Source: Bromus sterilis
Taxonomy: Eukaryota > Streptophyta > Magnoliopsida > Poales > Poaceae
Reading direction: 5' to 3'
Assembly (NCBI GenBank): GCA_950022295.1
Contig: OX465598.1
Span: 172,440,001-172,504,000 of the forward strand
DNA length: 64,000 bases
The translations under genes were made by a program, and so were the position numbers. Shown piece after piece: positions 57,809 to 64,000 of the stretch. The number at the start of each line of letters is the position of its first letter. Position 1 is the stretch's first letter. A model generated the notes under the pieces. It made no database searches, was not told the origin of the DNA, and saw nothing but the letters and a program-made list of their open reading frames with translations.

Positions 57809-59153
57809 TGTTGGACATATGCCCTAGAGGCAATCATGTTATGATGTTATCTCCTTATGTATTCATGAGTTATTTGTATTGTCCTTCAACATCATCACTT
57901 ATATGTATCAATAAGTATGTGACTTTTTTGTGAGACTATATATTCTATGATGATTGTTCTAATGGTCCCTAGTTGATAAGGTTATGCGGACACATATCCT
58001 TGACTAGTATATGATTCGATTGATGACTATGTTTCACAAGTCATGAGCATGGAGATGCTACCGATAGTATGGACTTAGTGATGGGATCACTAAGTTGGAC
58101 AGAGACCCACTTTGAGACGCAGCGAGATGTTGTCATCTGTTAGTCTCAATACAATGTATATGCCATGTCCTAGACCTGAGGTCGTCGCATGTTCATGGGA
58201 TGAGGAATGACTCACTTAGGGACTGTAAAACGCTACACCGTAACTGGGTAGTTATAGAGGTAGCTTACGGGTGAGTCATGATACATGCCACGAGACATGG
58301 TTGATCAAGATGGGATTTGCCCCTCCACTTTGGAGAGATATTCTCTGGGCCCTCTCGAGTGATAAGATTCAGAAAGCGTGGCCATGCGATATGGGTTAAG
58401 TGTACCCGTTTCAGGAATCTGTATCTCGGTTTCGAGAAGAGAGGTCAAGCTATCACAAGGGTGACACGTACTCGCCTTGATCTTGACAACATATATCATG
58501 TGGCAAAAGTAATGTTGCATATGACACTTTGTAATGGTTCGTTTTATGACTTTACGCATATATAGGAGTCGGCACGTTCTGCTAGGAACCACTACCAACT
58601 ATCGAACCGGATGTGATTCGTGATGTGTCCATGTGTACGTGAACCTATAGGGTCGCGCGCTTAAGAGGAAAGGAGCCCATTCGGATGTGATCCGAATGGA
58701 ACATGGATGGAGGGTCCGGATTGCCTCAAGGGTTGAGGCCATTCCACGGGCGCCTATATAAGGGCTAGGGTGAACCCCGAAGGGGTAGAGGTCAGACAAA
58801 AACCCTAGCCGCCACTCCACCTCCAGGACGAGCCGTCGGACCTAGCAGTCCGCCGCCCGGCGCTACTCCTTGTACGTGTGTATCCCTTGGAGGCGCTGCA
58901 CCTACGGCGCTTGGACAAACTGCTCGCGGGATCTGATCGCGGGACTCTGTTCGTGGGATCGGTACGAGGGATCGGTTCGAGGGATTCGAGCAGCAGCCGC
59001 CGACGCGCATCACCAACTCCCCTTCTGCTGCTGTGACTGCACGTCTAGTGGTAAACCCTAATCATGTAGTTCATCTCCAGTAGTAGTGATCTTGGTTGTG
59101 CGTGGCAGAAAATTTTGATTTAGCGCTAGCATAGCGGACCGCGTGCCCCAATA
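57809..59153 (+). repeat. Copia 5' LTR (about 1345 bp)
   Basis: It begins TGTTGGACATATGCC and ends near GTGCCCCAATA, one base before the PBS. The expected CA end appears as TA, so the exact last base is uncertain by a few positions. Confidence 0.85.
58755..58762 (+). promoter_or_regulatory. TATA box of the Copia LTR
   Basis: TATATAAG lies in GCGCCTATATAAGGGC, about 950 bp into the LTR. This matches the place and context of the BARE promoter. It is followed by CCGAAGGGG and a leader with AAACCCTAG (58800). Confidence 0.7.
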
Positions 59154-59154
59154 G

Positions 59155-59167
59155 TGGTATCAGAGCC
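59155..59167 (+). other. Copia primer-binding site
   Basis: TGGTATCAGAGCC, complementary to the 3' end of initiator tRNA-Met, lies right after the LTR. Confidence 0.92.
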
Positions 59168-60508
59168 TCTGCTATTTGGTGGTGAATTCGTGATGGATTT
59201 GCATATAGAGATGTGTAGATCAGATCGGTTTTGCATGTATGTTTGAGGTTCTTGATTTCATGATCTATCCCGAGGCGCGAGCTACTTAGGTTGTGCCACA
59301 ACTTATCCCTAGAGGTCGGTTATCCTCCATTGGGATAGACAGTGTGCCGTAAACCCTATTGTGCCATGCGGATATCACTAGGTGATTGATCCGGGACACG
59401 GATCAGGACACGACATAGATTTGATCTGCGCTGTCCAGAAATCTGTGAGCAGGTTCGGTTCAGAGGCCATATCTTGGTCATATGAACTCCGATTGAGCTC
59501 CGTGACCTACCAAACGACGGAGAATGAAAAGATATGCAAAACAACGGTTTTAGTTAATTAGGCGATTTTTCGCAGACCTAATTTGACTAGTGCTAAAAGA
59601 GGTTTAGACGGCGGTAGAACGTCTAACTTGGTTTTGCAGGGTATGGTCGTGATTTGGTATAGCCCATTGTGTATGTTTTGTTCATGACCTGCGTGTCATT
59701 GTTTTGACAACCGGCTGGAGCCATATGGTTGTCTCATTATTGTATTAATGACCTGCGTGTCAACATGTGAAGCCATGTAATGTAACTTACTTTCATATCT
59801 ATTAGTTTGTAATAGCATAGTATCTTATGTAACACTTGGCGGTTGACACTATGGCGTGGCGATGGAGATCACCACGAGGACAACCGTAAATGGAGATGGA
59901 GATCGCCATGGGAGGTTCGCGCACATGGAGATGGATATCACCATGTGCTATGATAAAGGGGCTATACCATATCACTTGTATAAATGGCCTGTGAAAGTTT
60001 ATCCCTTTATGCATCCTTCTTTGACATGGTAGATGTTTTAAGTAGGATGATCCCTCAAAGAATGTCAAGTAAAATTTGCCTCCCCAATTGCTGCACATCA
60101 CATGTCATGTATGTTTAGTAGTAGGCCTATAAAATTAGGGTGCTGCTAGATCTCCTTGGCGTGATGGGTTTGTGTCGGACACTTACACGCATATGACTTG
60201 GTTAACTTGTCGAGGCTATCAAAACAGTTTTGGGCTTCGGGGCATAGGTGTTGGTTTGTATGTTATGCGCATCAACAAACAGGAGTCGTATGGTTGATGC
60301 GATTAGCAAGGAGTTGCTTACCGGTAGGTCGAGTCGGCTAGCAGTGATGCAAAATCTCACTAGTCAATTCGCCCCATTGGATACTGAATCACTTAGTGTC
60401 AACTAGAGGGATGTTGAACTTAGTGGGAGTAATTGTATTAAAGTGTTTAATATGAATTGCTCTTCATGAATACATGTCTTAGTATTTTGCATTTTATGTT
60501 GTAGATCA
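59168..60508 (+). other. Copia untranslated leader
   Basis: About 1.3 kb separates the PBS from the gag start codon, a long leader as in BARE. A short repeated theme (GGAGATGGAGATC, GGAGATGGATATCACC) occurs at 59861-59950, and GACCTGCGTGTCA occurs twice (near 59688 and 59750). No gene recognised. Confidence 0.75.
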
Positions 60509-61382
60509 ATGGCACCACCTACTCCAGTTACCAATTTTGCGTTGAAATCCATCCTTGAGAAAGATAAACTGAATGGAACAAACTTTACCATCTGGTATAG
60601 AAATCTGAGAATTGTTCTCAAGCATGATAAAAAGGAAAATGTTCTAGAGGAACCGCTTCCAGAGGAACCGGCTGATAATTCCATCGTTGTTGCTAAGAAT
60701 GCCTATCAGAAACTCAAGGATGAGTCTACTGAGATCAGCTGCCTCATGCTGGCTTCTATGGAGCCCGAGCTGCAACAGCAGTTCGAAGACATTTGGGCTT
60801 TCGATATGATCGAGAGTCTTAAGGGCATGTTTCAGGTTTAGGCTAGGACCGAAAGGTTCAACGTCTGGCGATCCCTGATGGATTGCAAGCTGAAAGAGGG
60901 TGATCCACTGAGCCCGCATGTCATCAAAATGATGGGATACATGCAAGCTTTGGATCGTCTTGGGCATCCGTTGACTCCTGAGTCAGCTACAGATACAATT
61001 CTGGGTTCTCTTCCGCCAAGCTATAACTCGTTCATTACGAACTTTCATATGCATGGCATGGAAAAGAAGCCCACTGAATTGCATGGGATGCTTAAGATAG
61101 CAGAACAGGACATTAAGAAGGGCACACATCAAGTGTTGATGGTGCAGAACACGGCCAAGTTCAAGAAGTCATGGACCAAGAAGAAGGCTAACTCAAAGGG
61201 AAAGGACAAGCATGTGATCCTGACTCCAGACCTGGCGCCTAAGCCTAGACCTGACGCAGAGACCATTTGCTTCTATTGCAAGGAGAATGGTCACTGGAAG
61301 AGGAACTGCAACAAGTGGCTCGCCAGCAAGGCAAGAGCTGTGGGAGTACGTCTTCTACAGGTACACTTGTTGTATATGTTAT
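60509..61382 (+). pseudogene. Copia gag, one in-frame stop
   Basis: Starts MAPPTPVTNFALKSILEKDK with the LNGTNFTIWYRNLRI motif of Copia gag. A TAG near 60839 follows MFQV, and the same frame resumes with ARTERFNVW. The CCHC knuckle CFYCKENGHWKRNC lies at about 61268-61309. The frame ends at 61382, whereas the protease frame is shifted by one base, so an indel lies between about 61310 and 61390. Gag would form the virus-like particle. Confidence 0.9.
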
Positions 61383-64000
61383 AGACATTTATCTTGCGGA
61401 TATTTCTAATAGTTGTTGGGTATATGATACCGGATCGGTTGTTCACATTTGCAACTCGATGCAGGGACTAAAAAGAAGTAGAGATGTCGCAAGAGGAGAA
61501 GTTGACATTCGCGTCGGGAATAAAGCAAGAGTTGCTGCATTAGCCGTCGGCACCATGCAACTTAATTTACCTTCCGGATTTGTAATGGAGCTTGATAATT
61601 GTTATTATGTTCCATCGTTAATTCGAAACATTATTTCTGCCTCATGTTTGATGAGACAAGGTTATGAATTCATTTTTAAGGACAATGGTTGTTCTATATA
61701 TTTGAATAAGCTGTTTTATGGCTTGGCGCCCGTTGTGAATGGGTTATTCATTTTGAATCTTGAAGGTGAATCTGTCTATAATATAAATGCCAAGAGGCTT
61801 AAACCTAACGATCTGAATACAATTTACTTTTGGCACTGATGTCTTGGTCATATTAGTGAAAAGCGCATGAAGAAGCTCCATGATGATGGACTTTTAAATT
61901 CGTTTGATTTTGAATCATTCGAGACATGCGAATCGTGCCTACTCGGCAAGATGACCAAGACACCTTTTGCAGAGAGTTGCGAGAGGGCATCCGACTTGTT
62001 GGAACTCGTACATACTGATGTGTGTGGACCAATGAGCACGACTACTAGAGGTGGTTATCAGTACTTCGTGACTTTCACCGACGACTTGAGCAGATATGGA
62101 TATATCTACTTGATGAGGCACAAGTCGGAAACCTTTGAAAAGGTCAAGGAGTTTCAGAATGAAGTAGAGAATCAACTCGGCAAGACGATCAAACTTCTAC
62201 GATCAGATCGTGGAGGTGAATATCTGAGTCAAGAATTTGATGATCATCTCAAGAGTCGTGGAATAGTTCCACAACTCACTCCTCCTGGAACGCCTCAAAG
62301 AAATGGTGTATCGGAACGGATGAATCGCACCTTGTTGGACATGGTTCGATCGATGATGAGTCAGTCAGATCTACCGTTGTCATTTTCGGGTCATGCTCTA
62401 GAGACTGGAGCTTTCACACTAAACAGAGTACCATCTAAATCCGTAGATAAGACACCAAATGAGATATGGACTGGGAAGTGTCACAGTTTGTCTTTTCTAA
62501 AGATTTGGGGTTGTGAAGCGTTTGTCAAGCGACTTCAGTCGGACAAGCTCGCACCCAAATCCGATAAGTGCATATTCGTGGGATATCCAAGGGAAACCTT
62601 AGGGTATTACTTCTACAACCGACAAGAGGGCAAAGTGTGTGTCGCTCGACATGGTACCTTCCTTGAGAAAGAGTTTCTCACTAGGAAGGCTAGTAGGAGG
62701 ACGGTGCAACTCAAAGAGGTTCAAGATAAACCACTCGGGGAAGACACGACAAGTGATGCCATTATGGCAGAGCCAGTCAGTGAACCCGTGGTTGAAGTAG
62801 CACCCGCACCACGAAGGTCAGAATGGCTGTGTAATGCAAGCAATGTATTGTTGTTGGACAACGATGAGCCTTTGACATATGCGGAAGCGATGGTGGATCC
62901 AGATTCCGAGTTATGGCTTGAGGACATGAGATCCGAGTTAAAGTCCATGGATGACAATCAAGTTTGGAACTTGGTTGATCTGCCAAATGGTGCAAGAACC
63001 ATTGAGTAAAAATGGATCTTTAAGAAGAAAACTGATATGGATGGAAGTGTTCAAATCCATAAAGGCCGACTTGTCGCGAAGGGGTTTCGACAAGTTCAAG
63101 GAATTGACTACAACGAGACCTTCTCGCCTGTAGCGATGCTTAAATCAGTTCGGATTATTCTAGCTATAGTTGCCTATTTCGATTATGAGATATGGAAAAT
63201 GGATGTCAAAACAGCTTTCCTTAATGGAAATCTAGAAGAGGACGTGTATATGATACATCCCGAGGGTTTTGTCAATCCAGAGAATGCTAGTAAGGTATGC
63301 AAACTTCAGAAATCCATTTATGGATTGAAGCAAGCATCTCGGAGTTGGAATATTCGTTTTAAAGAGGTTGTCAAATCGTTTGGCTTCATCGAGAACGAAA
63401 AGGAACCTTGTGTGTTCAAGAAGTTTAGTGGGAGCTCAATCGTATTTCTAATCTTATATGTGGATGACATATTACTGATTGGGAATGACATTCCAATGCT
63501 TGAAGCTGTCAAGGACTCATTGAAAAATAGTTTTGCAATGAAGGACTTGGGAGAAGCAGCTTACATTTTGGGAATCAAGATCTATAGAGATAGATCAAGG
63601 AGACTTATTGGATTAATCCTATGTACATATATTGACAAGGTGTTGAAAAGGTTCAACATGCATGAGGCTAAGAAAGGGTTCTTGCCTGTGTCACATAGCA
63701 TTCATCTAAGCAAGACTCAGGGTCCATCGACTCCTGATGAGCAAAGACGCATGGATAAGATTCCGTATGCTTCGGCCATCGGGTCTATCATGTATGCTAT
63801 GGTATGTACTCGTCCGGATGTTTCCTATGCTCTAAGCGCTATGAGCAGATACCAGGCTAATCCAGGCGAGAGACACTGGACAGCAGTTAAGAGCATCCTA
63901 AAGTACCTGAAAAGGACTAAGGATATGTTCCTAGTTTATGGAGGTGAGGATGAGCTCGTTTTAAAGGGTTACACTGATGCTAGTTTCCAAACCGACAAGG
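61383..64000 (+). pseudogene. Copia pol: protease, integrase, RT, start of RNase H; two in-frame stops
   Basis: One frame runs through with two stops. The protease active site is DTGS at 61426-61437. A TGA at 61837-61839 falls inside the integrase zinc finger (WH-stop-CLGHI, then CESCLLGK). The integrase core shows HTDVCGPM, LRSDRGGEY and a Glu in SERMNRTLLD. A TAA at 63007-63009 lies just before KWIFKKK at the RT start. RT shows WKMDVKTAFLNG and YVDD at 63457-63468. RNase H begins with KGYTDASFQTD at the window edge. The order protease-integrase-RT is diagnostic of Copia. Confidence 0.93.

Larger units (their letters stand above)
57809..64000 (+). mobile_element. BARE/Angela-like Copia element, cut by the window end
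   Basis: It has an LTR with the TGTTGGACATATGCCCTAGAGG-type start of BARE and Angela elements (shown here to 20 bases: TGTTGGACATATGCCCTAGA), a PBS for initiator tRNA-Met, a leader, gag, protease, integrase, RT and the start of RNase H in Copia order. At least three in-frame stops and one frameshift make this copy defective. The 3' LTR and the right target duplication lie outside the window. Confidence 0.93.

Overview
The window is intergenic DNA from a grass genome, most likely a Triticeae species (wheat, barley, rye or a relative). The main evidence is a BARE/Angela-like Copia element at the right end, long-LTR Tekay-type Gypsy elements, an En/Spm (CACTA) transposase of the kind abundant in these genomes, and a Gypsy 3' untranslated segment that I recognise as common in wheat. 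I see no host gene, tRNA or rRNA gene. Almost every base can be assigned to a stack of nested transposable elements.

Outermost is a decayed CACTA transposase gene on the minus strand (N-terminal part 50371-52929, C-terminal part about 390-1238). Element X, a minus-strand Gypsy-type LTR element with 543-bp LTRs, sits inside it and now spans 1239-50354. X carries a degraded gag-like region next to its primer-binding site (48310-49800), a 37-bp minisatellite (46427-47170) and, on the opposite strand, an intron-containing gene with its own TATA box (41629-45703). I see no pol in X.

Element A (1361-26704, plus strand, 3.75-kb LTRs, only 603 bp of internal DNA) inserted into the left LTR of X. The 3' LTR of A was then hit twice: by a minus-strand Tekay-like Gypsy array B1 (6847-20835, order LTR-internal-LTR-partial internal, right end deleted) and by a 3317-bp solo LTR, C (22863-26179). 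A second Tekay-like element, B2 (27370-41480, two nearly identical 4.06-kb LTRs, gag, pol and an extra ORF upstream of gag), inserted into the internal region of X. Five-base target duplications support A (TTCGG), B2 (CTGCA) and C (GTGCG). An imperfect one (AAATT/AGATT) supports X.

Right of the CACTA fragment lies a 4.5-kb fold-back: two arms of about 2.2 kb in inverted orientation around an 80-bp loop (52914-57412). Its right arm runs on into a Gypsy 3' end (to 57808). A BARE-like Copia element begins at 57809 and leaves the window at 64000. It carries several in-frame stops.

The items most worth a second look are the antisense spliced gene inside X, the minisatellite that is open in several frames, the fold-back, the 270-codon ORF upstream of gag in B2, and the tandem B1 structure with a shared frameshift.
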